Origin: Amyloporia xantha
Lineage: Eukaryota > Basidiomycota > Agaricomycetes > Polyporales > Adustoporiaceae
Length of the DNA: 64,000 nucleotides
Direction of reading: 5' to 3'
Assembly: GCA_036971615.1 (NCBI GenBank)
Contig: JAYKKR010000014.1
Location: 806,001-870,000, forward strand
Part shown: positions 40,657 to 52,540 of the stretch, one piece after another
Layout of the letters: every line of letters starts with the position of its first letter
How positions within the stretch are numbered: position 1 is the stretch's first letter
Notes under the pieces: generated by a model
The model's database searches: none
Seen by the model: the letters and a program-made list of their open reading frames with translations, nothing else
Told to the model about the DNA's origin: nothing
Translations under genes and position numbers: made by a program

Positions 40657-43016
40657 GGTTCTGATAGACCTGGTCCGACTGACAATGCGAGCAAGGAGAT
40701 GGTTGCTTTATAGCAATATCGGAGTAACGTTCAACCCGCCTTATCTCTATTCATGGATGTCACCTCTAGGAAGCACTGTATGATGTCAGCTGAGATATTG
40801 AAGTTGCCCGAGATTCAATTCGCACATACCATATAGGAGTAGTTATCCATCAAGTGGATAGCACAGAGCCTTCTGAGCATACTCATCGACGTGGAGCAGA
40901 TAAGTGCTCTAATTGTGAGACTTCTGGGAGCATAACCCAGACACATCGAATTCACGTCGAGACATAAATGTATGGGCACGCTTTGATATCTCATGCGACC
41001 ATCGGCCACTTAGTATCGTCTAAAGGTTTCACTGGTGCAGTGCGAGTGAGCATTGTTAACCGTATCTCAGAACTATGACGTACCTGTACCTGTCAGTTAT
41101 ACGGTTTGAACCATATCCACAGACTCTCAACCGCCAAGTCCCTGTATCAGCATGTACAAGATATCCCACCGGTGTCTATGCATCGAGAAGAAGATATGAC
41201 ATGATGAACCTTGATCGAATGAACACCCACAGTATGCTTCGTCTGCATGAATCCAATCGTCGTGGAGAAATCTATATCCCACGTCACGATCACTTACCAT
41301 TGACAGGCAACAATTTGCGACGAGTGAGCGAATCAGTAAGTGCAGTAATCAAGATTCTGCGTGGGTCGGATGAGATGATTGCACTCTAGCGGCAACCGCT
41401 TGACCTAGCCTGAGGCAAGAGAGGAAAAAAAGAATTGTAGGGATGTACAAATTGATTTGGTGGACTTCATTGGTCGTATGAATCTGATGGAGCAATGCGC
41501 CGCTGACATGCTCTGTGAGTTTTACGACATTGCCAGTCTTCCATGTATGTCATGTATGTTCAATAAAAAACTGTGATTCCTGAAATGGAGCTGAAGAAGC
41601 AACCACAAATCTTCGAGATGTAGAAAGGCCGGCAACTGCCGCTGCAGTCGTAAACGACGTCTACACAATCTAGCCCACAGATTGCGTGCGAGCTGTTCTG
41701 TACCTTGAAGGCGGTGATCGTTTCTGCAGTTGTACTATTCGAGATGGTTGACAAAACCGCGATGTCCGACGAATAGCCAGTTAACAGAAGCTGCGTAATA
41801 ATGGCGTCTTGACCGAGATCGTAAATTCTGTGAAATCACACCTTTAGCCATAGAGCGGCATGCGCCTAACTTCCGGGTCCTTCCCATGCCCATGTCGTAG
41901 GACGACAACATTGGCACGGAATGTAACGGCCCTGTTCCATGAGGACTTCCGCCCGCAGAAGATGACGGGCAATTGGACTGGCACCCCTATCGATACCATA
42001 TTTAGATCGCAGGATGTCCGTGGATCCCCATATGATCTGTATCTCCTGCGCGTATTCCCATGTGTTCACAGTGAAGCACCTGCATTAATTGACATGTGCT
42101 CGACAATTCGGAATGATGTTCAAATGCAGATTGTACTGGTGAGCGACAAACGGTAAAATACAGCATGCAGCCGATCTAACCGTGAGATGGAAAGTATGGC
42201 ACCGTCGTTCACTCGTCTCAACTCGCATCGTTTGACTTCTGCGGGGCAAGCTAGAGTAGACAAGCTCGTCCATTATCCGCACCCGCTCAAACTGTGCACG
42301 CTGGGGATACAAAAGAAAGTAGAAGTAGACACACATCATCGACACACACCATAACACGTCTCCGCGTACTCATGGATGCCCACTAGACGGCCCTGCTCAT
42401 CCCTGCAGACGTTAAATTTGCACCGAATGGTCGTGGCCGGAGTCCAGCCTCCCGTGTCAGCGCGCGTCTGCTGCGAACACGGCCTCGGTTCAACTTGATC
42501 ACGGCAATCGTGACTGCCACCACGCAAAGGTGGTCAGACTAGATAAAAGCGAGATGTTTTCTTAACAGGTGCCATAACATGGGCCACCCTTGAGTCGGTG
42601 GAAAGACATATACGCCGCCAGATGGGCCAGGAGCAGGTTGACGGACTCAGTACTCATGGGGACTCAGGACTACACAGCGTCGCGTGACGTACTGTGACGT
42701 AGCACGTTCTGTCACGTTTCCTGACTTCAAGTTCGTCACCACGGTCAACCAGGACCAGGTCAAGTGCAAGAATGTTTCTCGGTGAGACGTGTGCAGCTAC
42801 TTCGTTTACTTTACCATCTTCCTTCTCTTGTACCGAACCTCCCTTTTGTTTTCTCGCTCGCTTTTTATCGTTTTGTGGTTGTGCAAAATTTCTGTTTTGT
42901 TTTGCAACCTTGCTATGTATCATTATATTCTGCATGGAGGATTGGACTACAAGCTGCTGCGTGTGCATACTAGTACTACTGTTGTCTAATAGTACTGTAC
43001 CAAATGATGTTGAATA
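40657..43016. other. intergenic, 2.4 kb, nothing recognised
   Basis: Upstream region of P450-1 and beyond. Short ORFs on both strands (for example 41075-41389, 42654-42968) have no recognisable domain, no supporting introns and ordinary composition. I see no relic of a known family. Confidence 0.55.
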
Positions 43017-43635
43017 GTCTCGGACCAGACCCCCACGGCCATCCTAAAAGGGAACCCGTCCGTGAGGGTCTGGTCCACTTCCAGCCACTTTAGAGGGGTT
43101 ATGCGTCTCCCCTAAGCGCTCGCTCGCGACGCGTCGAACGCGTCCTGTACGCCCGGCGTTTGTACCTCGACGCCATCGCTAGTAGTCCCTCTCGGCAGTC
43201 TTTTCGTCTTATTAATATATTGTACTGCTATACTATAATACACGGCTATGCTACTAGGACAGCCCGCGCCAGTTTCGTTGAGCTCTATGACCATGACGAA
43301 CTGGAGGCCGTCAGTTCTGTCGGCCCGACCAGCTCTCCTACGACAATACCTGCGGATGTCGACAGTTCGCCTTCGAGAGGGAGTTTTCAGACATATATGA
43401 AACGAGTGTGGGCCATTACGACAGTACAACGATAAAAAACAACTGAAAGATCTATTTTGACTACGAATTTGTGTATTTTAGACGCCGGGCGTACAGGACG
43501 CGTTCGACCAACGTTCGACGCGTCGCGAGCGAGCGCTTAGGGGAGACGCATAACCCCTCTAAAGTGGCTGGAAGTGGACCAGACCCTCACGGACGGGTTC
43601 CCTTTTAGGGTGGCCGTGGGGGTCTGGTCCGAGAC
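43017..43635. mobile_element. 619-bp MITE with about 145-bp terminal inverted repeats
   Basis: GTCTCGGACCAGACCCC opens the left arm and its reverse complement closes the right arm. The arms match for about 145 bp, with few mismatches and a small extra piece (TTGGTCGAAC) in the right arm near 43500. The flanks are TA on both sides (GAATA / TAATG), consistent with a TA duplication as in Tc1/mariner-type MITEs; a 3-bp AAT is the alternative. The 320-bp centre has ORFs of 91 and 105 codons, one on each strand, neither like a transposase. Confidence 0.85.
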
Positions 43636-43930
43636 TAATGTTGAAAAGGCAAGTTTGTCTTCCTATTGAGGGAAAGGCATCCACGATCAATGATCGGTGT
43701 AATTGCGGAGAATGCCGGATATAAATGGTGAATCGTAAAACGTTGAGCTTGACGATAACTTGATTTATTCAAGACTGTATGCATATGACAGTGAAAACCC
43801 GTTTGACTACCTAATTCATAGTCTCATCCTTCTTCAAAATCCGGCCACAAAACAATTGTCATTTCTTGTTTCAAGTTGTCAACCTTTCCCATATCGCCGG
43901 GCACACAGTTCTTGACTACAAGGCTCCTTG
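43636..43930. promoter_or_regulatory. upstream region of the F-box gene
   Basis: About 300 bp between the MITE and the F-box ATG, with no clear TATA box. The MITE is close enough to have become part of the promoter. Confidence 0.3.
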
Positions 43931-45674
43931 GATGAGCTGCTCCGCCTCACTTGGATTGTCAGATCTTGACGACGACGCTCTGATAGTCATATTTAGTTTC
44001 TTGCCGGTATGCTCTATCCTCACGATGAGACAGGTATGTCTTAAATTGCCTAGGGCATAAGCATCCGTTAATGGGGGTAACAGACGTGCAGAAGGATGAT
44101 GTCAATCTCATATAGTCGGATTGTATGGCATACCGCATATCGTCATGAGGTGCTGGGTGCTGGATTTCCTTTCCCTGGCAGTCGTCTCTTGTCGATGGAT
44201 GCCTCCGAGCTCGAACATAGTGTCCGTCGTGCTCACCGAATCGGACAATTCTGGAGATCACCCACAGTAAATCCACGGAAAATCACCGACTTTACGACAA
44301 GCGTTGCGGCTGAGGTCACCAGTGTCCGCTTCCTACCTGGATCGCAAGGCACAAGAGTCGTGACTGTCACCAAAGGAATCTGGCCCAAGATTACTTGCTG
44401 GGAGGTAGCTGCTCACGTAACACCACCACAAGCCCGCAAGATAGCTGAATGGTCCCCGAAAGGAATGTTATTCACTGGATTTGTGGTCAATTCGGATGCC
44501 GCTTCGCAGGGCATGATGGCAGCCTCGCTTATTGATGAAGGGTTCGTCGTGAATGAACATCCTTGTTTAATTCTGACTTTGATCAGGTACCTGATAGTCG
44601 TCAATGTATCGAGGTGCTTTCGATATATGAACATGAGGGCGAAGAGCCTACTTTACAATCTATCCGAACCATCGATCCGCCTGTCACTCCGCCTCTCAAA
44701 CCTATAACACTGCAAGGCAATCTGATTGCCTATAGCGATGCGTCTTCAAAGACAGTCATCATGGATTGGCAAAACGGGGCCTGCGCCCTGTTACATAGCT
44801 CAGAGGAGCCTATCGATCAGCACTTCCAGGTTAGTCGGGATTGGCCACTGTTTCTGCGACAATGAATTCTCACATCATCGCTCCGGGCTGAAACAAGCAG
44901 TACAACAAGTGTTTGCAAGTGGTGTTTGTTCATAATAGCGTACTCGTTGTTCGGGCTCGTTCTATCGAGCTCTTCTCGATGCCGGTCCTGAGGCTACCGT
45001 CTGAATCGCCCAAGACCTATCATCCCATTGCCCAACATTCTTTCGGCTGGATAGATGGCGTTTCAGTCAGCATGCAGGCGCACGACTCAAATTCGTGTGC
45101 GATCAAGCCATTGTCAATTCTCCTTCGAGCAGAGAGCGACGACCCGTGGTCGTCAGATATGCATAGACTTGATCTATACATACTAGAGCCCAACCCGTCA
45201 TATGTGGATGATGCGCAGCTGGCTTCGCTGGACATGTCTGACGACACCGAACCGCCATGGCATCCTAACAGTCCCGCCACCAACTCGCCTTACCTTTTCC
45301 CTCCTGTGCACTCGAAGCTGTTCTCGCCGTCTGTTCGCGGCATACTTCGCTGCACCGACATCATCCTAGGCCCGTGCGGCACCGCCATTTGGATTCAACC
45401 CCGCCCCGCGAGAAGTGCTGACCTCACGTCTCTGGACGTGCATGCTTCGGAGACTCAGGCGCCAGAGACGTCCAGGGCGAAGGAAACCGTTGCTGCGGCC
45501 GTGTTTGCAGGCCCGCTGCAGCGCGAGTATGCAGAAATGAATCTGGGCGCGCGGAATCTGTGGATACAGTCTTTCGGCAGTAGCAGCTGGACCTCAATTG
45601 ACTATGACGAGGAGCTCGGGCGGATTGCGCTAGGCACATCGCAGGGAACAGTTACTATGCTAGACCTCGGATAG
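43931..45674 (+). CDS. F-box protein with a propeller-like C-terminal part
   Basis: ATG at 43931. Residues 8-45 form an F-box: LSDLDDDALIVIFSFLPV, then SILTMRQ, an intron (GTATGT...AACAG, about 44034-44083) and TCRRMMSISYSRIVWHTAY. The rest, about 430 residues, has repeated beta-strand-like blocks (VTSVRFLPGSQGTRVVTV, ITCWEV, IEVLSIYEHEG, VVFVHNSVLVVRARSIEL) and ends IALGTSQGTVTMLDLG, which resembles a degenerate WD-type propeller. A 41-bp intron at 44546-44586 (GTCGTG...ATCAG) fits phase but is short; another lies at about 44830-44900 (GTTAGT...AGCAG). F-box proteins bring substrates to SCF ubiquitin ligases through Skp1; the target is unknown. Such genes are numerous in basidiomycetes. Confidence 0.83.
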
Positions 45675-46650
45675 AAACATTGGTAAATCCTGTATGGACG
45701 AAACGTATTGGACACTCGTGCAATGATCTGTAATACTGCGTATGAAGTAGAAGACTTACATGCTAACGCGAATACTGCCGCGCTCCATCTTTCAGTTCAT
45801 CCGTACAGGCCCTTTCCAATTCGCAACACCGACCCGGACTTGACGATGTAAATCTGCAGTATTCCTCTTGCTCTGCTGAGCTCACAGTGCGACTTGGACC
45901 TCAAAGCCTGAAGGTGGATATATCCTTCATTCACTGAGCGGCATACTATAGCTTGCTGAATGGAGTCTTTCTTTAAGTAAAGTTGCCTCGTTGAGCAAGA
46001 TACAGACACAGTTTCATGGCATTTTCTCAGTGTGCTCGCAGTGCATACTCGCTTGTACGACAAGGTCACCGTTAATATACTGATATATTCGGTAAGCATG
46101 AGGACTTATGAGTTTGTCATTTCATTCCGAAAAGCCACTGGGACATTGCGACTCGTCAGGGTACTCATCATACACTACATAACGAGCCCAACGATGTCAA
46201 GGAGCGATCTTGGAGGATTGCACGGCATTTATTGACTCGCATATACGGCAGGATCGTGCGTAGGACAACGATATTGGTACTCAAGGTTCTTGACTGTGCA
46301 GAGTATCGCTCCTACTAATTCCAAGCTTCGAGAATGTTACATTTCGGACATGCTGTCTCCGCCTCAACACTTTCATTGGGCTAGGGTGCATGCCGACACC
46401 TGTGAATTCTCGCACAGTCGATCAAGCTATGAATGACCAAAGCGCAATTTGGACAGTGCTTGGGAACAGCTGTCGAGGAAGTAGGTGTCGAACATAAGTT
46501 GACTAACATCTTCAGCCATCGAGACTGATAGTCTAAACCCTATATATTTCCATGACTCTCGTCAACAGCGCGCAGGTAGATAGACAAGACCAAGAAAGAC
46601 GACAATCGAGAGTGTTTAATACGATGTTGGCCTCCGAAAACCCGATCTGA
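45675..46650. other. intergenic between convergent genes
   Basis: 3' flanks of the F-box gene and the monooxygenase gene. ORFs of up to 100 codons show no domain. Confidence 0.55.
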
Positions 46651-48762
46651 CTACTCCCGCACTATACCCAACTGTAAAGCTTTGATTTGCAGAGCCTGTC
46701 GTCATATACTGAGAGACGCGTTCAGATAGTAAGACTGCCTAATGACTCACTAGCTGCTTGGACAAGGCTCGAGACATCGCAAAGTCGCCGGCACCATACC
46801 ACAGCTGTCGCCCTCGTAGATCAGAAACCGATTGAAATCTAGGAGCGGGAATACTTACCCCGGGGCAGCCAGATGGCCTGTAGCATCCGCTCACTTCGCC
46901 TTCTTCATCTAGTCCCCACAGCGGACTGGTGCTGTCAATGATCTCAGTACCGAAGAGGTCCTTCAAAATGTTACGAGGATCCTCGTAGCCTGTCCTATAG
47001 ACCGTCGCGGTGTATCAGCCCGGAGTAGTAAAATTGAACCCTGGCAGAGGACTGCGTACGCAAAGATGACTGCGTCGACGGGCAACGTCGTGCCATCCGT
47101 GAAACACACGCCAGTGTCGTCGAATCGCTCGATTTCAACGCCACGCTTGACTTTGACCATTCCCGATGCGAGCATGTCAGCGAGGCCAACATCGATCCCT
47201 GCAGTCACACGTTAGCCGTCGGTACACAAGCCAAGAGAACCACATTTACAATATCCTTCAAGGCACGGTGAGCGTGTGGAGCATACAGATGGTGAGCCAA
47301 TCACACATACCTCCGGCTCGCTCATAAACTAGCAAGTGATGTCCAGACCCATCCCTACCCATGTTCAGCTTCAGCCCTCCCCGTTTCAGCTTCTCATGCA
47401 GAGGTCTCTGCATCTCCCACATCTCCGCCTCCTTTTCCCTAGCCAGCACCCGCTGCAGATTCATCGGCATCGCGTAGAACTTGGCGTCACATACTTCGGA
47501 CGGCAGGTCTTCGGGATAGAACTGATCCATAGCCAGCTTGACTGACTGCAAGGAGACGACGCAGGTCGACGACCGCTGGAGCATGGTCACAGACTGTGCG
47601 CCGCGGAACGAGAGGTCCTGACAAATGTCTGCCGCCGTGTTTGCAGCTCCGACGACGATGACGCGCTTGCCCACGAAAGGCTGCCCTCCCATGTATTGGC
47701 TGGCGTGCATGATTGTGCCCAGGAAATGCGCACGCCCTGGAACCATTGGAATGCGGGGAGCACCAAACGTACCAATGGCTATGATAACGTGTGCGGGACG
47801 GAGGAAGACGCGGGTCCCGTTTCTGTTGACTGTGATGCTCCATTTCTTGAGTACGGGGTCATACTTTGGTGTGGGCAGGATATACGAGCTCGTCCAGACT
47901 ACAAGGTCTTGGGACTCGGCGTACTGCTTCAGCCAGTCGGCTACCTTGTCCCTCGGGGTATATGTAGGCCAATTGCGCGGGTAGGGTTGATACAGGACTA
48001 GGTACGTAAGGCTTTCAGCGTTTAGCTCAATTTGATGGATGCTCACATGTGTGGTGGTTGCGTGGGGTATGCAAGAACAATGTAGGGTAGCGTCCTCTCC
48101 ATTGATCCCCAATTGCCTTATTCTTCTCGAAGACCAACGTCGGGATACTCATCTGCTTGAAGCGGGCAGCAATCTGTAGCCCGGTCTGTCCTCCGCCCAC
48201 TACATATGTCCAAGATTCGTAGCTGTCAAGGCATCTAAACCCGACAGTCCTCACTGATAACAACGTGCGGGTCGCTCTCAATAGCTGCCCTTCGCGCAGC
48301 GTAAATTTCTTCCCAAGCGATTGTATGGCCGCCGTAGACTCCCGCTTCCCGACCGAGCTCTTCATGACCCTTGATATCTTCTACTGCCATGTAGACGGAC
48401 AGCGCTCTCCACTCTTCACTAGCGTGGTCTTGAAGAAGATAAAAGTAGCCGCGCCCATGACGATCGGGTGTTTCGAACGTGAAGCCTGCAGCGATGCCAG
48501 TATCGTCCAAGACACGCTCGGGGAGCAGACCAGGGTGGCTCTCCAGCTTGAAGTTCGAAAGGTGAGCCGAGGGTAGGGTATTGAGCAGATACGCAGAGAT
48601 CTTGTCGTGGCCCTCCAGGGAGCGAGTGTCCCAGGTAAATACGAGCGCGTCGCGGAGCCATCCGTGGGGTAGAAATGTCTGTACGACCTCCGACACGTCG
48701 GCCCGGAAGGCAGCAAGTGCGAATATGCGCAACCAGTCTTCAGCAACGTTTTGCAGATCCAT
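46651..48762 (-). CDS. flavin-containing monooxygenase (YUCCA-like family) with N-terminal extension
   Basis: Start MDLQNVAEDWLRIFALAAF at 48762. Residues 1-170 look like an alpha+beta NTF2/SnoaL-like module (SYMAVEDIKG, VYGGHTIAWEE region). An intron GTGAGG...TGTAG, about 55 bp, then brings in the FAD Rossmann motif MGGGQTGLQIAARF. The FMO-type IGDQWRGRYPTLFLHTP is followed by a second intron before LYQPYPRNWPTYTPRDK. The NADPH Rossmann motif is VIVVGAANTAADICQDL, with Ala where the second Gly is usual. The C-terminal exons give GVCFTDGTTLPVDAVIFA, LWYGAGDFAMSRALSKQL and ALQIKALQLGIVRE, stop at 46651. Traced junctions are in phase. The enzyme should oxygenate a small molecule with NADPH and O2; substrate unknown. 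Confidence 0.88.
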
Positions 48763-49740
48763 AGCGGTTTGTTAGCAACCAGGCAGTATGGGAGGTCTTG
48801 GGCAAGTGGTCTGTGAGACGTCGAATGCATGCCCTAATAAGTAGGCTCAGCGACAGGTCAGCAGGTGGGACAGTAGTGATTCAAATCCATGCCGAGTGTG
48901 AAAGCCACATTTGCGGAGGATCCTTACCTCCACGGGTCATGTTCTCAAATAGTTGAACGTGAATGAGGCTTAGAGAGCTCGATCAGAGCTTCTGCTATCT
49001 TATTTAAGATTGACGTTGACAAGCTAATGGGAAGTGGCGTCTGCTATGTCCGATCCAATGAGCGTGATGCGAGCTCACACCGGATCCGTATTTGAACATA
49101 GAGCATTTTCGCAGGCTTAGTCGCCTTGGCTGGCAAAATGCCTGAAGGGTGATAGTGAGAAAGATTAGTGCAGCTCCTCTTCTGATTGAGCAACCAGACG
49201 CGATATCCGGGAATTGGAAAAATATGCGTAGTGCCATAGTAAAGTGTCTCATTGCCGTGCAGGTATGAATGTGAACGAAGAACTCGGAGTTCATGTCAAT
49301 GACGACGACCAGCTTGGTTCGACGAGCCGGTGGTTCGCTTCGAGCACAGCTCAGACTGGCGTGTAGCGGGTGAGCAGCCAGAGTAATGAGTTTTGTTGGT
49401 TGTAAACGCAGAATGAAGACTTGTTCCATGCGTACAAACGTTCAAAAGTTCCACACCAAGAGCAGAGTGACTAAGGATAGTCACCGGTGTGATCGTGGTC
49501 ATGGATGCGTGACGTCACGCGTCGTCCTGTACCAGCAGTGACCGGTATTGAATGAACTGGTCTGGTACCCTGGCTCAGCCTGGCTCCTGCCCTCGTGGAT
49601 GGCCAGTCATTTGAACGTGAGCAACGGGGCGCTCATGGATCGGTTAAGGATGCTTCTTCACTAAACGCGAGTTCAACACTCTCAGTCTCTCACCCACCAG
49701 TACTGCAGCTGGTTCTCTTCGCTTCAAGTTGTCTCGTTCC
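48763..49740. other. divergent intergenic region upstream of the monooxygenase and first C2H2 gene
   Basis: No convincing gene; minus-strand ORFs near 49004-49500 lack domains. It contains promoter sequence for the FAD monooxygenase. Confidence 0.5.
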
Positions 49741-49815
49741 TCCGGGAACTTCTTACCTTCCATGCGTAGGCAGTTCCCGAGAAAACGTGGACAACAGCAT
49801 TGTGCGACCGAGAGG

Positions 49816-49823
49816 ATATAAGC
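49816..49823 (+). promoter_or_regulatory. TATA box of C2H2 gene 1
   Basis: GATATAAG about 220 bp upstream of the ATG, conserved as GATATAAA at about 52626 in unit 2 together with the flanking CCGGAATCAATT, which is why I consider it functional. Confidence 0.6.
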
Positions 49824-50039
49824 CGGAATCAATTCTTAGGTCTAGCTTGTGTATTATCTCTTTACTATCACCTCACCGCACAATCGGGCGGCGAGAACAT
49901 TGCCAGTAGCTGCCAGTGCTGGGAACGCTAGCCACTTGATTTGGAATTGTACTTGTAGCATTAGAACTAGTGAGTATCTCGCTCGCCGATATTTTCATTT
50001 CATCATGTTGATGGTCGGTGATTCTCCAGCCGTTCAGCC

Positions 50040-50867
50040 ATGGCAGTGGACTGCCCGTTGTGCAAACGCAAGTTTAAGACTCACCGGGCGTGGAAGGATC
50101 ATGAGCAGGGTTCACCCGACCACGCCGGCTACTTCTCCTGCCGTATCTGCCGTGTTGTGCGTTATACTGTCATGCTGATCTGATTGTTAACAATTCAAAA
50201 CTTGTGGTTCTTCGTCTCAATGGTCACAGTTCTTCCAGGACGTGCAAGACTTGCATGAGCACGAGAAGGATCAGCATCCGTATTGCAATGCTTGCGATCG
50301 ATCCTTCGACAGCGAGGACAGTCTCCGAATGCACCTACAGACACGATTGCATAAGCATCGGCCCAGTTTGCTGTGTCCAGGCCGCACATGCAAAAGACGT
50401 TTCATCTCCGCCTCTGGCCTGCTCGCTCACTTAGAGTCAGGGGCCTGCCGATCACACATGACCCGCGACAAAGTCAATCAGCCTAACCTAAGTTTGACAC
50501 GACCGATGTAATAACGAATCCGACGCGCCTCGTCGTCCAGGGGCCCGACGGGTACACGATTCCTCAAAAGACCATCACCAGCATTGCCACATCGCTTGCG
50601 TGGAATGGGTCTTGCTTCGAGTGCTTCTTGTGTCATCGAGAGTACCAGACTCTCCATCGGCTCAATCAGCACCTCGCAAGTCCCGCTCACGATGATGAAA
50701 TTTATCGCTGCCCAAAGAATTGGCAGGGCTGCGGCAAGGAGTTTCGAACGCTCAGTACCCTATGCAAACACGTGGAAAACGAGCGTTGTGGCATTCGCAG
50801 ATTCAATGACCCTATGCAAAATGTCATTGGATCGATGGCGAGTGCGCTGAAGGGCCTTGCCCTGTGA
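50040..50867 (+). pseudogene. C2H2 zinc-finger protein 1, one frameshift
   Basis: Exon 1 from ATG 50040 (MAVDCPLCKRKFKTHRAW), intron with donor GTGCGT at about 50154 and acceptor CACAG near 50229, exon 2 FFQDVQDLHEHEKD. Fingers: CPLC...H, YCNACDRSFDSEDSLRMH, LCPGRTCKRRFISASGLLAH, CFLCHREYQTLHRLNQH and CPKNWQGCGKEFRTLSTLCK. Near 50492 one base is missing compared with copy 2 (CCTAAGTTTGACACG against a longer spacing there), so the frame runs into a stop at 50511. The second half continues in another frame to 50867 (SALKGLAL). Probably a transcription factor or nucleic-acid binder when whole. Alternatives: a rare intron at CTAAG, or a sequencing error. Confidence 0.8.
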
Positions 50868-51709
50868 AAGCTAGGGACGTGGAGGTGGGCATCGTTCATT
50901 GATGCTGCGCAGTAATGCAAAAGCATGGGCGAACCCGTCCCTAGGTTGTCTGGACAATTCCTTCTGTGTACATGCTACGTACCTTTGGCCCATATTCCTC
51001 CCATCCTTGTTTCTGGTGCGTCTAGTTTCATATCTTGCTCTCCGTCTGCATACTTTCCACCCGATATGCTCTTGTGTATGTTGTGATATTGCTTTTGCTG
51101 CATCGTGTATTTCGTTTTGGTGGTAGGATAACGTTAACGCTCACATTTCATCACCCTTATCCTGCCCTATCCACCCTGTTGTCTACTTCGTCGTGGTTGT
51201 CATGGCTGATCTTTGCTCGGTCCTTCTGCCAATGAGACTACATCTTGTGTACAAAATCCGAGTCGCTCTCCTTGTACTTGCTATCGAATCAGATTGATCT
51301 TGATGACTTGTTCATGACCTCTCCCTCGCATCGCATCATTGAGTACCGTGGGGCACCACTGGCATCTCTAGATCTACGGTTGTCTTTGTCAACCGGTCGT
51401 CGTTTCCTTTGGTTACCAATGTTGATAGCGCGCTCACAGATCATTCATTGCATGCAGGTATTAGGCAGTGACGAAGCGCACCAGGAATATGTGTACAGAA
51501 GACACAACTACTTTATTGTTTGCATGGAAGTGCTTGGAAAATATACGCAGCGTTGTCCCGCACTTGAAGCCTCCGCTCACTAGCCTCGAACTATGCTATG
51601 TTCCGGTCGTGTCAGCCGCATGCATGAAGCGCTTTCATCTGGCTCGTCGCTTCACCTGTAATCTGTAATCTGGAACGTGTTATCCAAGGCGAAGGTACGA
51701 CGTACAACT
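50868..51709. other. intergenic, duplicated 3' flank then unassigned sequence
   Basis: Up to about 51300 it repeats 53651-54080. After that, 51300-51700 has no recognisable feature. Confidence 0.5.
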
Positions 51710-52030
51710 AGGTGGGCAACATCGTTATCGAGCTGGTTGAGGGCATTCCCACGACCAATCCATCACATCTTTTCCATGGACCTGACAAATACACAGTTCC
51801 CATGCGATCTGTCGTTGCATTGACAACCTTGCTCACGCAATAGGACGAACTCTTTTGTGCCACCATGAACCCTGGACACTCGAGGAGCTTAATCAGCATT
51901 CGGGAAGTGCTAGATATATAGGCTCCCAAAGATGTGAGAGGGCTGCGTCACTCAGTTTCGCATACCTTCCCTCATATTTAGGGAGCGAACAATGCGTTAT
52001 TTACTGTTTCAGTAACTTTAGGCAAAGATG
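51710..52030 (+). pseudogene. relic of a third C2H2 gene copy
   Basis: HGPDKYTVPMRSVVALTTLL aligns with the QGPDGYTIPQKTITSIATSL part of copies 1 and 2. A stop and CHHEPWTLEELNQHSGSA follow, where the others have CHREYQTLDRLNQHLVSPA. Only this piece is recognisable, with stops and indels, so it is an old decayed copy between the two younger ones. Confidence 0.65.
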
Positions 52031-52540
52031 GTTGGATCTATGGCGTCGGAAGCCCGGAAGTGTCTGTCGTCGAAATCTAGGGCCGCCTTCGTCAATGTCT
52101 CGCAGTGACAGTGACGAAGCGGTCTGAAATTTTCGACACTTTACTGTATTATCAATGCCGAAGTTGGGAGATTTGAGCGTCTCATCAGGGTTTCAGAAAA
52201 TAATTTCCCCGGCTATTTGTGTACGATCTACCTTTCGCGCCTGCTCCATTGGACAGTCTGGTGCTTCGTTGCAAGCTGCAGGATAGATTTTCCTTGGCTT
52301 GTGGCTTTAAATTTGTACAGTTGGTCTACTGACGGTTCATTAGGTTCTAGACGCTGTGAAGGGTTAGGTATGCCGAATTGTGGCACGCTGGTAAGGGGCC
52401 TGGGACCTGGGTACTGACGTTGCCAGACATTTTGATGTCTTCTCATTTTGCACATATCAAAGCTTGCATGGATGAGTTCGACTAATCTCTAAGGGAGGGG
52501 ACCGCAATGCCCTTCGCAGCAAGACAGGTTGACCCCTCTG
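52031..52540. other. intergenic, nothing recognised
   Basis: No ORF with a recognisable domain between the relic and the second duplication unit. Confidence 0.5.

Larger units (their letters stand above)
49740..51300 (+). repeat. tandem gene duplication, unit 1
   Basis: Matches 52540-54080. The promoter block (AGTTCCCGAGAAAACGTGGA, then GAGAGGATATAAGCCGGAAT), the zinc-finger gene and the 3' flank (TTCATTGATGCTGCGCAGT, CCTTTGGCCCATATT) all recur with moderate divergence. Confidence 0.88.

Noticed and set aside
42654..43017. Minus-strand basic ORF of 104 codons and overlapping plus-strand ORFs
   Set aside because: Overlapping frames on both strands, no recognisable domain.
43112..43435. Transposase gene inside the 619-bp MITE
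   Set aside because: Both ORFs are about 100 codons with no catalytic motif and partly formed by the inverted repeats.
45797..46099. Minus-strand ORF of 100 codons between two host genes
   Set aside because: No domain, no introns, ordinary composition, and it lies between convergent 3' ends.
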